NCBI GenBank assembly: GCA_024305405.1 | Contig: JAKNDB010000105.1 | Coordinates: 1,674,001-1,738,000 of the forward strand | Origin: Dirofilaria immitis | Taxonomy: Eukaryota; Nematoda; Chromadorea; Rhabditida; Onchocercidae | Direction: 5' to 3' | Length of the DNA: 64,000 nucleotides | In this document: in pieces, positions 1-15,153 of the stretch | Position numbering within the stretch: position 1 is the stretch's first letter | Layout of the letters: every line of letters starts with the position of its first letter | Position numbers and translations under genes: made by a program | Notes under the pieces: generated by a model | The model's database searches: none | What the model saw: only the letters and a program-made list of their open reading frames with translations | Told to the model about the DNA's origin: nothing

Positions 1-2172
1 AATTAAGAATTTATTATTGGTCTAATAATTTAGCTTTCAAGAATTTTGATTTTATAAGCAAGGCATTTACCGGAAAAGTTTTGGTGGATGTTCAGTTGTA
101 AATAAAAAAATTGATGAAATCATAGAGCGTTTTCATATGTTAGGATTCAATATTACTTCTGTTTCCCATCAGATTCATACCAGTCTAATTCTCTTGTTCA
201 ACAATCAAAAAGCTTATCAGATTCGCATATATGCCTTATGGTTTATTTATTGATCCGAATCTTTAAATAATATTGAAGACTTCTTAATTAAATATTTAAG
301 CTTAGATTCTAAAATGGATCAAGTTTAACCTAGTGATTTTGATATTTTATATTAATGTTTAAAATATTAGAGCAACAATTCTTTCCAAAATTTGAAAATT
401 CAAGAATTCACGAGAATTTCAAGCAATTTCTTTCTTCATTTTTTTCGAATATTCTTTCAATTCTTCATACAAAGTACCGCTGTGGTTGAAATTGCAATTA
501 TTTGAAACTAATTATACCATTTACCTGCACATTTTGAACTTATAAATCAAATGTTTATCGTCACTGGTATATTAAAGCTTGTTTATGTAAATTTAATATG
601 TGTTTCAGAATTGGAGATGTTGCATTTTATTTACTGTTCCGTAGAATTCAAATTCCTTTCACTCCTTTTTTTTTGATCTGTACTATCATCAGCACGCATT
701 ACAACTTAGATTTACCCACATTAAAAGCTACGATTTGATAATCATTATTATTATCATGAAGTAGTTGAATTAGTTGGACTGATACATTATTCTAGCAGAG
801 CTGTATTGATCTTCTGTAATTGAAATGCAATATTTTCTTGACTAAATCAAATTTTTCTCTTTTATAGTGCTATTCAAGAGTCAATATATAATGATAGCTA
901 ATATTATTATTAATAGCTATCAAAATAATTGTAATAAGATCTGCATTTTCATTTAATGCCAAAAATAAAATGAGAACTTGAGAACGATCTCAAGAATCTA
1001 TTGATAGTGGTAATGATGAATTCAATCGTAATGACTAAATCTGAAAAGAACTACACTCCATATGATAACCAAGAACAATAACTAATTCGATTAGTTTTTA
1101 GATTCCATTCATAAAAATAAGCTTAGTGGCTCTAGAAATATTCATCTTATTTTTTTAATGGGGAATAATCGAAAGAAAGCTTACATCAAAATTTCGGAAA
1201 AAGAATAACATATCAGATGATGGTGTTTTAATTATGCTAAATTATGGTCAAATTTTTTAATAAAGTGTCAAAAATGGATATTTTTTTGTTACTGGTGGAT
1301 GGTGCTCATCTTATCAGTTGAAATAATCATTGATAAAACTATGAAATCATTAAAAAAAACTCAATAATTTCTAAACAAAAAAATTTACAACGATGTAAAC
1401 CTGAATGATACTCCGCGTGATTTTTTGTCATGTTTACCAAAGTACTGATGGCGGAAAAATGACATTCGAGCTGAAAGGAATGTTTATTAGATTTCAGTTT
1501 AAAAAAATTTGCTTAATAAATGTTGTTCGATTAAAACGACATTAAAACAAGAAATTCTCAAGTTTTAATGTATTTTGTTTATTAATTACAATCTCCTTAA
1601 ATAATTTATTATTACATACCATTTCATTGAACAGTTATACTCTTTAAAAATCAAATTTTATTATCTATTTTTAAAGACAGAAAAGTTTGATGCAGATGAG
1701 CAAACCTTTCGATGGCAGGAGATTCATACTATATCAATGAAATGTCTTCAGTAAATTAAAGAGTGTTAGGATAAGTGAAATTTCATAAAAACATAGAAAT
1801 TATTAAATTGTTTTGAACTATCAAGTTGCATGTAAAATGTTGGAAAATTTATTTATAATCATTAAGAAAATGAGGTATCGGAACTTCATATGTGGGTAAA
1901 ATGAATAACACATATTTATCAGTTAAGGATTTTTTTCTCAAAAATTCCGAAATATATCCCTGAACTTGTATTTCAATAATTTCAAAGCATTTCATCATAC
2001 TGCAACACTTGTTTCAAGATCTTGATCAATATTTCTCAAATGCCAAATACCTCATTACATTTCTGAAATAGGTGACAATAATTTAATTAATTTAAATAAA
2101 TGCAGAAATTTTAAAGCCTTTGTTTTTGATGATCACGAAAGTACAGTAGAATCTTTAATTTGTTTGATCTCA

Positions 2173-2258
<86 letters not shown>

Positions 2259-5200
2259 GGGATTTTACTATAACAGCTTTTAGTTTTGGCATTTGAGGTG
2301 GTGAGCGAATGTTTGTTACATTTTAATTCTCGCTTAGAAAGCTTATTATCAGAATATTGATGTTCATCATGCAGGGTGGAAAAGCTGTGCAGAAAAGGAA
2401 AGAAATTGTGTGCGAACTATTAATGAAGTTGATAAATTTACCTCACCTTTCATCACCATATTTCATTAAATGATTATCGTGATTCTACCTTCTCTTTCCC
2501 TATCCCTATGGTTACCGAATCCTCTTTATAACTCATAAATAATTTCATATATTTAATTCCACGCTATTTCTTGTGCCAATTGCAAAAATTCATTTCTCTC
2601 GCTACAATTATATTCCACGTAATGAAAGCAACATTACACTCTATATGCTAACCAATATAGACTCGATAATTTGCAAAAGATGTGCGGAGAGCTTTCGAGA
2701 AATAAGGTAGCTTTAGTAGTTATTGTACGCCAATTTCTTGATGGTACAAGATGAAGTTTCCGTGGGAGATTTCTGAATTCTGCATACTGTTCCTCTAAAA
2801 TAACTCACAGTTCACAATACAAAAGCTATTTAATTCAAAATTTGCAAAATTCGTCCCAAGCAAATATGGGTCTAGATAGCGAAGATTGGTTTTCTACTCC
2901 ACTTTGCCCATTCATAAACTCATTTCCAATTCTAAGTAAAAATATTTATTTCGATGAGCGAAACTGTTTTCAAACAACTGATAATTTGCTAATGTAAGGT
3001 TTAACTTCAGTATTTATTCTAATATATGAATTTTTTTATCGCAAATACTAAGTGAATTTAGTTTTTGGCTATGAATTTGAAAATGTCTGGCGCAAACAAA
3101 AAAATAAAGTATACAGATTATTTAAAGTTTTAAGTGAAATATATTTTTGAGAAATTTCGTCTTGTAGCGAAAATTTTTTTAAATCGTCCTTTTTCATGAA
3201 ATTTTTATCCATTTACGTTTCAAGAATTTCAGAAATACATTATGCAATATACATATGATTAGAAGCATATTGGCTACGCTGAAGTTTTTTCTTAAAAACC
3301 GATTTTATTTAAATATCATCGTAAAATACTTAACTGAAGAAAGATTACAACTCTATCATTAAACCATTTCTTCTTATCCACTCCTTATATTGGTGAGGAA
3401 TTATTTGATTCTAACTTTAACTAAACTCCAATATAGTTTAGTTTGATTTTTACTACAAAAATATACCGTTATCGATGTTAACCACGCTGTTTCTTCAGTT
3501 AGCATACAAGTAAATAAGCTTATTTCATGAGAGATTTTCTATTATTGCATGCAAATTTCGGGAATATTTTTTTTCATTAATTGCTGTATATTGTTTTCAA
3601 TAAATAAATTCTTCTATTGTTTGATCTAAAACCATGCATATGCATCTTTTTCCTTTATTAAGGCTTTCTGAAATTGAATTCTAAAAAGTAGATGGTCTGA
3701 GCATTGTTTTTGGCAAATACTGAGAATATAATAATTCGAATGAAACGATCGAAATTCATTGCTTCAGAATAATATAACAGAAGCAATAGATATAGGAATG
3801 AATAGGAAAATATTCTGATTCACTTTAATGAAAAATATTCTAGAAAACATACATTCGATTCATAAAATTGAGCCATTCATAAGCATTTTTAAGACTTCAT
3901 GAAAATCGATAACTGATTGTAAACCATTTTTAGAAAAAGAATGACTCATTTTAAGATATCAATTGCATTATATATAAGAAATTTTTTTATCCTTACTATA
4001 AAGAATAGCATTAATAGGAATGTATTGGAAAAAAAAAGGAATTTACGAAATCATTTACCAACATGATTCCATACACAATTCGATTCGAATAGTCAATCAA
4101 ACTGCTTTTCATTTTTTTATGCTACTGAAATTAGCGGTACTATCATTGTTTGTGATATTGGCAGTACAGTTTTGATGAAAATTAATAAAGAGACCAAATT
4201 TTTGTGATAATTCTTCAGATCAAAACAGAGCTCATAGTTAATATTTTTCGAAAAGTTAAGATTTCATGCTGCAACTCCTTCTTGCATGTGTAGGCGGGAC
4301 TAAGATGTTAGCTTAATTAGCAACTGCTCTTTGAGAAATATATCCACGAAACAGTTCTCGAAATTTTTGCCAACTCTTTATCAGTAACACTTAATCATCT
4401 TATCGTCATCTTACCTCTGCTGATTTTAACACTTTTTGAATTCAAATGCATGCAAAAGAAATATAAAGCTATAAATAGAAAGTTAGTCAATTTGAATTTC
4501 AAAATAACACGAAAATTTATGTGACAATTAAAAACATTTGATTTTTTAATTAATATCGACTATCATCTCTAAATTCAGATTTTTGCTTTGATTTCTTCCA
4601 AAATGTTTAATTGTTTATTATGTTTAGTTTGAATACAACCCTTAAAACATTCCATTTAAATCATCATATTTTTAAATTGTAACATTTTCATATATATTAT
4701 TTTGTTGAATTAATCTATTTAGCTTATCTCTTTAAATTGGTATAAAGATCTGCTTTTGCGAATATTATTGCTATAATTAATTTTGCAAAATTTGTCAAAT
4801 CATCCATAAATTGACCTGTCAGAAGAAGAAGAATTCATTATTTATAGTACGATGAAGATGATTACTTGTTAACAAAGCTATGACAATAATTTATCTTATT
4901 CATGAACAGGTATTTTCTACGCTCTGACAAGCGAAATTGAATTTTTTATATAAGATATTCTTTTTCAAGTCATACTCAGCAAAGAAATAAAGGAAAATCT
5001 TTTTTGCTTTGTTTTTATTTCTAAAGCTATTTCTTAATATAAACTTTACTCCTTAAAAACCTACCATAGATTTATCTAATTCATTTAACTTTTACTAACT
5101 TTCTTTCCACTCCGAATTAGCACTTTTTCTCTATCAGTCTGTCTACTTGTCTGTTTATCAGCAGGTTTATGCAAAATAAATAATGCAAACAGGCCATGTT

Positions 5201-5629
5201 CAGTTCACTTTCGGTTACTAAGGTATTGCCAATTAGCAGCACTTACAGCAAGCAAAACCTAAAGAACATATTTTTCTATCTTTTATTACATGTGCCTATT
5301 TCAATTACATTTATTTCATTGAATTGAACATTTACTCATTTCCTGTTCCTCGAAATCTTTCTGCGTCTTTTCTGGATCATTATTGTTCCTTCCTTCTGCT
5401 AAGATGACTCGTCTTTAATCATTGCATACCTATCTTTAGACTATTCCTATTTTTTCCAGATACTTTTGTTTATTTTAAATAATTGGAAACTTAATAAAAT
5501 AATGTAATTCTAGAGTACGTGGAATGTATTAAAAATTATAAATCGGACATTTGAAACGTTGGTTAGATTATTTGTTAAAAGAGGCTTTTTAATCTGGCCA
5601 GATCATAAATTTGAGATAAATGCGAAGCG
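1..5629. other. gene-free AT-rich stretch
   Basis: I found no exon chain or family match on either strand. The only striking element is the long (AT)n tract at 2179-2254. A 34-codon open frame begins at 2369 (Met-Gln-Gly-Gly...), but it has no recognisable homology and no partner exons. A pyrimidine-rich patch near 5090-5160 and the last few hundred bases probably hold the promoter and 5' region of the G-alpha gene that follows. Confidence 0.6.
2179..2254. repeat. (AT)n microsatellite, about 38 units
   Basis: Uninterrupted alternating A/T over 76 bases, by far the longest simple repeat in the window. Shorter AT tracts lie at about 23800-23821, 46820-46841 and 55393-55410. Tracts like this are often length-variable and can be mis-sized in assembly. 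Confidence 0.95.
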
Positions 5630-8600
5630 ATGGGCTCTTGTCAGAGCCAGGAAGCTCAGGAGCAACTTGCTCGGAACAAGGCAATTGAAAAACAACTCAA
5701 CCAGGATAAACGTACTGGTTCCTCAATCGTTAAATTGCTACTGCTAGGTTGGCATTCTACTTTTCGTATGTTTCCATTCTTTAATTTCGCAGGAATCTTA
5801 CTATATCATTACTGAGAAAGATTTCAAGGCTTCAATTCAATAGTTTAACTTTGTGCAATTCTAATCAATTAATTATTTCTAAAACGAAAATTGTTATTCT
5901 CAATTTGTCATTATTTCAAAACTTCTTTTGTTAAACTGAATCCATTGTACGAAGTGAAATATCATTTACGAGCAAAACAAAGTAAAAATCAATAACTTAT
6001 TTTTCGGACCGAAAAATTTGTTAAATTATTATGTAATGATATTGGGAAAGGACCTTGTGCTAATATATTTCAGAAATATGTTTTAAATTTTGAAATTTCG
6101 GTGAAATTTTTACCTAAAACTATAACTCCTTTAAAAATAAAAAGTTTCTTTTTTTATTTAAAATTCTTCAGTATACCTTGCTTGCCAAATAAGAAGAAAA
6201 AAGTTTCTTTACAATATAATTGAATATCACTTTCACTGCCACTTTCTGGAATATAGATCAATCATGAAAAAACTTGATTGCCTAGAGAAACTTAACATTT
6301 CTTTTTTTTTTCATTCCATTAGCTGTTAAGTCGCTAAGGAAATCAATGTTTTCTCTCTAAATCATCAATAGTCTTAATAAACACTCAAAATAAGTGAACA
6401 AAATAAGGATAAGTAGAATAATTGTAAGGAAATCAGCGACTTATATGAGAGTCAATGCTTCTTATAATTGAATATTAATTATTTAGTGTCGCAATAAATC
6501 TTTCTCTTTTTTTTTTTTTTAAATTCAATTTTTCATTAAAGCAAAAACTTCTTGATTATTTGATGGTTTTATCCAATATTTTATTATGTAATTATTTTTA
6601 GGAGCCGGCGAATGTGGCAAATCGACCGTACTGAAGCAAATGCAGTATGTCGTTTTTTCTAAGCTATACATTTAAAGTACTATTCTTTTTGAAATTTTCT
6701 TCTGCTAGCAAATAAGCTCAAAATTCGTTGGTTACAATAATTTATTTTCTTTCATACCTGGTATGAAAAGGTATAAGATTCATAACAATTGAGAAATTCC
6801 ATATGTTCGGTAAGTTATAAAATTTTTTAAATGCTATTAAAATTTCATATAAATCGCAAATGAGAAGTAAATAAATCATCGTGGTTTGGTTAGAAAAAAA
6901 CTATATCCTTGAGACATACAAATCAATAATTTATTTTCTGTAAATAAACTAACTGTTTATTGAAAAAATTTAAATAAATTTGATTGTACCGACGATGAAA
7001 TCAGTAAATAATAAATTTGATTTTAAATTAAAGCAAAATTCATTCCTCTTACATGGATTCGTAATGTATCATGACTGTTTTTGATGACTCTCTTCCAAAA
7101 TACTTTTCATTTTTAAATAATTAAGAGAGAGTGATTCGATTATTTATAATTTCAAAATCGAAATATTAGACATTTTTTTTGCGAAAATTCCACAGGATTC
7201 TTCACAGTAATGGTTTTACTGAGGATGAAATCAATGAACGTAAAGCAGTGGTTTATAATAATACGGTAACATCAATGTATGCTATATTGAAAGCAATGGA
7301 TAACGTGGTCCATCTTTCTCTCGAGAATCCTGAGAAAGAAGTATTGTTTGAATTTACAACAACATTCATTTTCTTCCAAGTTGCGATCAATCATAAAAAT
7401 ATTCGTCGTGATGGTAGTAAAAGTGGTGTCGAACTGGCATTAAGTCAGACGAATGGTTTGGTGGTTGGCAACGTAAACTCTTTTAGAAAGTTAAAGATTT
7501 TGTCCAAAAATTTAACTAATGCCGTTCGATATGAATTTTATCGGCCATCATAAGAACAGTTCTGTGGTTTAAAAACTTAAATTTAATCTTGTTCAGTTTT
7601 CTGTCCCTTCGCTAATAAAAGATAAATGAAGTGCTGAGTATTCAATTTCTTAATCAATTCAATTTCATTTGTTTCAATATTGGTTACTGATTTTATCAAA
7701 TAAGTGAAAGGTGAAAAGTTATTTCTCGACTAAAATAAATATTATAGGCTGAAAAAGAGATAGTTTTCGAGTTGTTGAAGCTGGTTATGAATCTGAGCCA
7801 TTTACCGATGAACTCGCTAAGGCTCTCGTATCACTATGGAATGATAAAAATGTTCAGAAAGCTGCTGACATGCGAAGCGAATTTCAGCTTAATGATTCTG
7901 CAAAATAGTAAATTAATAAGTGATATTACTTTAAACTCAATAAATATTTTCGCGCAATGACAAGTATAACGAATTGAAGCAAACGAAGTTTCAGAAAAAG
8001 TTTCTGAATTAGACTATATTCCATTAACTTCTATACTTATAGACTTACTTTTAGCAAATAGATTTTTTATTCGAGCAGATACGCATATGGAGACACGAAC
8101 AGTGTCTTGAATCATTGTACAAATTGTGATATGATCAAATAAAACAATAATCTCTAATTTTCTAATTGAACGATAAATAAATGAACATGCTATGCCATAG
8201 ATTCATTTGCAGTTAAGGTATCTGTTTCAGTTTTCTGAATTCAGTAATGAGAATACATGAACCCGGTTATCGGCCTACCGAACAAGACATCCTTTTCAGT
8301 CGAGTAGCAACAACTGGTGTTGTAGAAGTTAAATTCAAAATTAAGGAACTCGATTTTAGGTAATTTTCTTCAAAAAAATTCATGAGACTCGAGTAACTCT
8401 TTCTCATTTATTGCATTCTTCGTTTTTAAAAACATGATATCGATATATGATGTAATTTTCAATATAGAGACGAAGGAAAATTGAAAAAAAAAGAGGTAAT
8501 TGTTTATTAACAGAGTATTCGATGTTGGTGGACAAAGATCAGAACGCCGTAAATGGATCCATTGCTTCGATAATGTCGAATCAATTATTTTTATTACTGC

Positions 8601-10290
8601 TGTTAGCGAATATGACCAAGTGCTTTTCGAAGATGAAACTACGGTCAGTTCATAATAGTTAAATGAAGTTCTACCAATCGATCTTTAACCAAATTTTGAT
8701 ATCGATTAATAAATATTACAGAATCGTATGATCGAATCGATGCAGTTATTTTCATCAATTTGTAACAGTACCTGGTTCCTTTCTACAGCAATTATTTTAT
8801 TTTTGAATAAAAAGATTTATTTGCTGAAAAAATTCAACGTGTCAATATTACCACTGCCTTCCCGGATTATGAAGGTCAGCTTTTTTGCGCCTAGCTCTAT
8901 CGAATTAAACAATTATTTTAATTTCGTAATTCTATTCAAACAGAGATTTAAAATGGACTTATTGTGAGAAAAATTTTGTCTAAAATTCTTTTTTTTTATT
9001 CTACAAATTGGAAATTCATTTACATTTACATCCCAATGGTAATGATTGGAAAAACAAGTTCCATTTTTCTAGCTAAATATCCTCAAATTTATTTACGGTC
9101 TAAATTTTCCTTTTGCTGAGTAGAAAAAATTTGTGAAATTATTGACCTTCGAAGTCTATTTCATTCTAAAATTTATTAATTCAATGAAAGGATTATTTAG
9201 TTTTGACATTTATCCAAATCATAAAATTCTATTAGAATAGAATTATCTTGTTTATCATTCAATTATATGCAATAAAATTCTGCTTATTGCATTATTTTAA
9301 GAAACGAAATATTCTATTCTTTCTTAATATAACTGATAAAATCGTATTTTTTTCGCAGTGCTTTCTAAAACTGAAAGCTTTTCTTGTACGGAAAGTATTA
9401 AACTTTAGATTTATACAATTCCTACATTTGAAAAATATTTAATCTATTTATAGTAACGTTTGAAGTGTCTGTAAAATAAACAATATCAGAACACCAAAAT
9501 CCCCTTTTTCTTTTTTTTTTTTTGAATAAACCCTGAAAATCTACTTTAATCCAGAAAAAATTCAACTGTTTAGACTAATTAATTATCAGCAAAGCAGTAA
9601 TGATATAAGCTCATATCTTAAGATAGGAGACATACTATGGTAGCCAAAATAATTCTAGATTAATAAAGGTTATAATGACGATAATGAAGGCGATTATTAA
9701 AACAAATCTCACTATATCAAAGACTGAAATTGCTGATATATTAGTGAAAAATAATTCTAATAGCTGGGATAACACCAATTTCTAGATTGCGTTTTCTCTT
9801 CAGAATCCGAATAATAAGAAATTCAAACTGTATTCTTAAACTGACCATTTTATCGCTCGGGAAACACTTCTATGTATAATAGTTTCTATGCTTCACAGCA
9901 GTTCAGTTTCCAGCGCCAAGGTCTAATGAATAAATAACCATAGGTCATGTAATAAAATAAGTTCAAAACTAGAGTTGTCATCCATCAAATATCTCTTTGA
10001 GAATCAAAATGATTCAAAGTTGGACAATCAGATTTAGATTAATTTAAAAAGCGATAAAAAGCGAAAAAGAAGAGTAACTAAAGCAAATCATAATTTTAGG
10101 TGGTCAAAATTACGAGGAAGCAATGAGTTTTATAAAAATGAAATTCAGCGAACTGAACTTAAATCCAGACAAAAAGACAATTTATATGCACGAAACGTGT
10201 GCAACAGATACCAATCAAGTGCAATTGGTTATAACGAGTGTCATTGATACTATCATACAGAAAAATCTCCAGAAAGCTGGAATGATGTGA
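5630..10290 (+). CDS. heterotrimeric G-protein alpha subunit (nematode GPA type)
   Basis: GTP-binding alpha subunit that couples membrane receptors to effectors at the inner plasma membrane. Eight exons: 5630-5747, 6602-6644, 7196-7340, 7748-7907, 8231-8359, 8514-8643, 8722-8874, 10100-10290. Corrected length is about 356 aa, typical of the family. The N-terminus MGSCQS has Gly2 (myristoylation) and Cys4 (palmitoylation). P-loop GAGECGKST is at about residue 40, switch I is RVATTGVVE, switch II is [12 protein letters not shown], then NKKD and TCATDT near the end. Two frame breaks are visible: one base is missing near the T run 7764-7767, and one in AATAAAAAG at 8806-8814, inside the NKKD codons. 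Adding one base at each restores both reading frame and exon phase. The C-terminus ends AGMM, without the Cys at -4 of Gi/o. It resembles C. elegans GPA-1-type subunits, but I cannot assign the orthologue. A pseudogene is possible but less likely than sequence error. Confidence 0.92.
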
Positions 10291-11169
10291 TCGAAAGATA
10301 TTCGATTCTGATCCTACCCTATCTTTTTTCTTCCCGATGACATGCTTTGTAAATAAATAAATAAAGTAAACAAACACCCCAATTTTAACCTTAAATTGAT
10401 ATGCTTGCATCTAATTTCAACTCTTAAAGTTTTTCAAACTTTTTAAAGCACTACACCTAAATGAATAAACCGAAGAAATAAGATTACATCTTCATGTTTC
10501 CCATGCAGATTGTTAGAATATTAGGTATTTTTTCTTTTAGGAAATGAATTTTAACGAAAACACGAAATACTTCAAGAATAAAACCAGCAGTACGTTATAT
10601 CTCACATCACGAACAATCCCATTATGAAAGTTTTCGTAGTTTTCAAAAATTCGAAAAACAGTTTTCTTCTGAACGATTGGCTGAAAAATTTAATATCGTG
10701 CATAAACAACATTCATTTGCATTTTCAGGTATATTTCCGTAACAATGAGGCCAAAAATAATAGAAAGGAGCAGGAGAAAAACGCGGAAATCTTGATATAT
10801 AAAATATTTTTTTCTTTTACTGTTTGATCTAATTAAATTTATCATTTAACCAATTTTTTTAAATCCATATAAGTGCTAAAGAGAAATTAATAAAAAAGAA
10901 AAATTGTATTTGGAGGTAAGCTTTTTTTATTTCACAAACATCTGGAGCTGTTACAACCATTGCAAATTCATTCGAGTTCAGATTTCTTTTGTTTTTATTT
11001 CTTTCTTCCATTTTAACTCGTCGATATAATTTGTATTTCTTCTTAATCTTCGTTTGGATCTTTGGCTTTTGCTTTATATGTCCAAATGCATCGATTTTTC
11101 CCGCTTATTCATTTTCTTCACCAAACCTTTTATTTTCGAAATGCCATCTTTTGAAGATAACAGTTGTTT

Positions 11170-14100
11170 TTAGCTTCTCGTGCTTTCTTTTTTTTCCTTC
11201 ACTTTGCGACGTCTTTCTATCAATTCTTCTCGCTGAAACATAAAACTGAATGATTTCATCACCAATTTCTGAAACAGTTACAGAAGCTCATTAAACGAGA
11301 AATTAAAATCACATACAAAAAAGTTAACCTTTGTGGAATTTATTATCGGCTTCAGATCATCTTGTGCCTCCCATTCATCATTAACTGTAGGATAAAGTAC
11401 CGGCTCTTTAGCTGCAGGAATATCTCCATAGTTATAAAGTTTCTCAATATTTTAATCTAGCTTTTTTCAATATTTCTAAAGGAAAATTTTTAACAAATAA
11501 ACTTAATCCTTCAATTTAAAAAATATAAAATTAGAAGAAATGACCGAAATAAAAAAGTCAGCCTGAAAATATGATTAAATAAAGACCTTTCATGTATTTA
11601 TATTTTATCCTTTTAAAATAAGCAAACTAACTATTTGAATCCAGAACTTCCACTTCACCATCTTTGTGCACCAGAACTTCTAAACCTTCTGGCAATGTCG
11701 ACAACTCATCAATTATTGCCTTTTCCTTCCTTTTCGCTTTGAGGCTCGTCATTTTTATAGGTAACTTAACCGCATTTCTAGATCCTAAAATATTGAATCC
11801 GAAATGAAATTTGGGCGTTTCGCTTTAAACTACTTAAACTCAACAGAAATCATAACAAAGAAAAACAAAATAGAAAGTACAGGGATCACAAAATCTTACA
11901 TATCAAAAAACTTTTTTTGGATGTAAGTAATTGACTAAAACCCAAATACAATGTGTACTGCGACATTGATTGAAATAAAATGCGAAAATAGAGAAACACT
12001 CAAAAAGAAACCAGCATCAATGTAGAGAGGTAATGAGGGACCGCCTGTCACCATTTGCAGACTTACTGAATGGATATTGCATAAACCGCCAGGACAATAC
12101 CGAAATACATTTTCAACAGCTGCGCGCACATTTCCTACAATATGATCGATAGGATTACGGAGATTTCCAATGCGAAGACTCCTGAAATGAAATCTTGTGA
12201 GACTTCCCGAATTAATTAAAATAGATTAGCTTTCTAGGCACACACATCGATTTTTTGAACACTTTATTTGGTATTATAAGCCTAAAATATTTGAGTTTGT
12301 AAATCTTGCTGCTCTACGCTAATTACTTAAAATACAAACAGATTTACCTAAAACAGATCCAATTTCGAAAAAAATAAAAAAAAACGTAATAATAAAAATA
12401 TACGTTCGCGTGCGAAATGGAAAAAGCAGGAATGTAACTGTATAATATGCTTTTTCGATCTCCTTTATTAGCGATCTATGTGGATCAATTATCACTCTCA
12501 AAGGAATCCTGTAATCAAACAGTTAAGAAAAATTTTAAGCAAATAATCGATAGCTAAAGACGAAGTTAATCGGTCTAAAAATGGATTGAAATCAAATATG
12601 ATTATGACAATATGAATTTATTAAAATATAGATAAAAATTTTCTACATACGGAAGATAGAAGAAGAGTTATCAAATGCTGTAACATATGAATCAAAAAAT
12701 TTTGAAACATTTTGTCAAAATAAGTTTAATTGAAACTGATACAAATTAGCTGTGAAAGTAAATTTAATTCACTGCTAAGTAAGCACACGCTAAAGTAAGA
12801 CTTTGCTGTGCAAGGTATGATTTGGATAACTGGAACATCAGAAGGGAAGATTTCTTTAAAATTTTATTATTAAATACTACGGATGTCTTACTTTTTTGCC
12901 TTATGAAATTCTTTACCGCAAAAACGAATAACACTTTTCTCAACTACAGCATCCACAAGAAAGATATCATACGCAGATGCCAACTGACGTCTGTCGTAAT
13001 AAGAATGATACTCCTTTCCAATTGTCGTTTTGTTAAAATCTGTAAACATTTTCTTTAAAAACAATATAAACATGATTATCACAAATCAAGAACTGTCTGA
13101 GTTATCATCTCCTAAAGAAAAATCAAGATACAGATTTACTCTATATTAGAACATGCATTTCCGGCAATGCACCTATATTTTTAACGACAAAAAATTCCGA
13201 TAAATCGTATTCAGCAAGAACCTTCTGCACATGATCTTTGGTAACTCCGAATTCAAGTTCCAATCTTTCAGCCCATAATCTTGCTTGCTTGTCAACATCA
13301 GCATCACATTTCGCTTTTGCAGACTGATCCAAGTCTCGCATAATCAAACAGATAGTTGTATTGCCTTTTGGTATAATAAATGCGGTAAAATGCTGCAGAA
13401 AAAAGAAATTTGTACTCCTTCCTGTCAATCAGTAAAGGCAGAAAACTTAGTAATATAATTCATTTTTAATAAAAATAAAGATAAAAGTTGTTTATGTTTT
13501 CCATGAAGAACATAAAAATTTCATCTATTCAATGTCGCATAATTGCGATCGATATCTAAACCAACCTATGTCACGGATTTTGAATGTAACAGTGTAATAT
13601 GAAACAAGTTTTAGCTAGGAAAAAAGCAAAGTTATCACAAATTATAGTGTAAAATAAATACTTTTTACCCATTTTCTTTTTTATTATGGACATGCATGTT
13701 TTCGAGAAAGTTTATGTTCAGACAGACTTCAGATGTTCAAAAACTATGAGCGAAGCTATCTGCAGCTTGGGCATTAACCACTTAAAAAATCCTAAGTTCT
13801 AAGAATTTCTTGAACAAAATGGGAAATATATATCACATTAGCTAACAAATAACAGTGACTGACAACTCACACGCGTCTGATACGCTGCCCGGTGTACGTA
13901 GTGCCTGGTTTCTTATAAACAAATTGAACATGAAGCAATTGGTCAATTTCCGGAAATAACATTTTCTTTTCGGTTTTTTCACTGACTTTTACTAAAACAT
14001 TCACAGCTTCCTTAACCTGCAATAAAATATCGCTTTTATTATGAATTTAAAAGTAACGATTTAAAACCCTTAAATCAATATAAGGCCATAGGTACTAAAT

Positions 14101-14327
14101 TCAAATAAAACTGAGAAACACTTCGTAAAAATGTTAATAACCGCATCATCTTATAGAAATCTTTTTTTTAAGATGTCAACAAATTCTTCGAGTCAACAGA
14201 TTCTCTGAACAGTTTTAGAGAATTAAACGCGCCTTTGCTCAATCTGAACCAAAGCAGCTGACTCAGCTTCATCATTAATATTAACTGGAATATTCTTCTT
14301 GCAATTATTGATAGATGAAATATTCAT
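11170..14327 (-). CDS. RSL1D1: ribosomal L1 domain-containing protein (RSL1D1 / Cic1-Utp30 family)
   Basis: Nucleolar L1-fold protein of ribosome biogenesis. Nine exons in transcript order: 14229-14327, 13871-14016, 13173-13392, 12892-13039, 12404-12508, 12012-12181, 11632-11784, 11329-11411, 11170-11232; about 395 aa. Family blocks seen in order are VILPH, ICLIMRDLDQ, GKEYHSYYDRR, YDIFLVDAVVEKSV, SLRIGNLRNPIDHIVGNV and GGPSLPLYID, matching the spacing of human RSL1D1. Exon phases agree throughout, apart from one missing base near 13378-13380 just after VILPH. An alternative donor two bases upstream in exon 2 would also keep frame but would lose VILPH. The tail is Lys/Arg-rich and ends at a stop next to a T8 run (11188-11195), so the true C-terminus may differ. 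It is shorter than the human tail. The Met at 14327 is the only in-frame start with a good downstream splice. Confidence 0.88.
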
Positions 14328-15153
14328 TTCCAAACACTAAAATAAAAATTAATCATCGCTAGCGAGTACGCATCCTCCATAATCACAACAACAGTGAAAA
14401 GGGGCATTCCCAAAACGAATTTATGACTTCGTCAGGTGAATCTCCACCGGTAAATAAATGTTTCATTCTGAAGTTAATAATCATTCAAAAGCATCACTTA
14501 AAATCGCCTCTATTTTATCTCTTAAATGCATAACTAAGTAAATACTCTATTTTTAAAGATTCCCATTCCACAAAAAGAATAAGCGAAAAGAAATTTTCTC
14601 GACTTCTTCCAAAACAGTTACAACTGAAGGACAAAATCAATTGCTAAAAAAATCAGAAAAAATATATGGCGCGCATTACGCAAGATTACTTTAATAAAAA
14701 TTCACAATATTTTAGAACAGCTTTAAAATCAAATCAGCTTCAGAGTTGAAATCATAAATCTCGTAATCATTATTAAACATAAAAACAAACGGTCATTTTT
14801 TCCTGATATTTATTGGAAAATCCACATCAAGAACTCGCATCAAAAGAGTTTTTCTACAATACTTTTACAGAAACAACAACACAGGCTCACACCATGAATA
14901 AACAATAGAAATATAAAAATTACAAAATTCGATTCTCTAAAGAAAATTTTATCTGAAAGCTCAATAAATGAAAAAGTGAGGCAAAGAAACTGATCGATAC
15001 GCTCGATCAGAGCTAAAATGAAGCTTTAAAATTATACATTAAATGCAAGACTATATGTATTACATCAATACATCTATTAAGGTCCGTAATGGATATTAAT
15101 TAATGCACAATATACATTAAAAACATTATATAAAAGTATATAAACAATCTTGT

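Noticed and set aside
7341..7553. Extension of the G-alpha exon 3 reading frame
   Set aside because: The frame stays open to 7553, but G-alpha homology stops at the GTATTG donor after 7340 and resumes at 7748.
10159..10410. 83-codon minus-strand ORF
   Set aside because: It is antisense to the last G-alpha exon, which carries the TCATDT motif, and is therefore a shadow.
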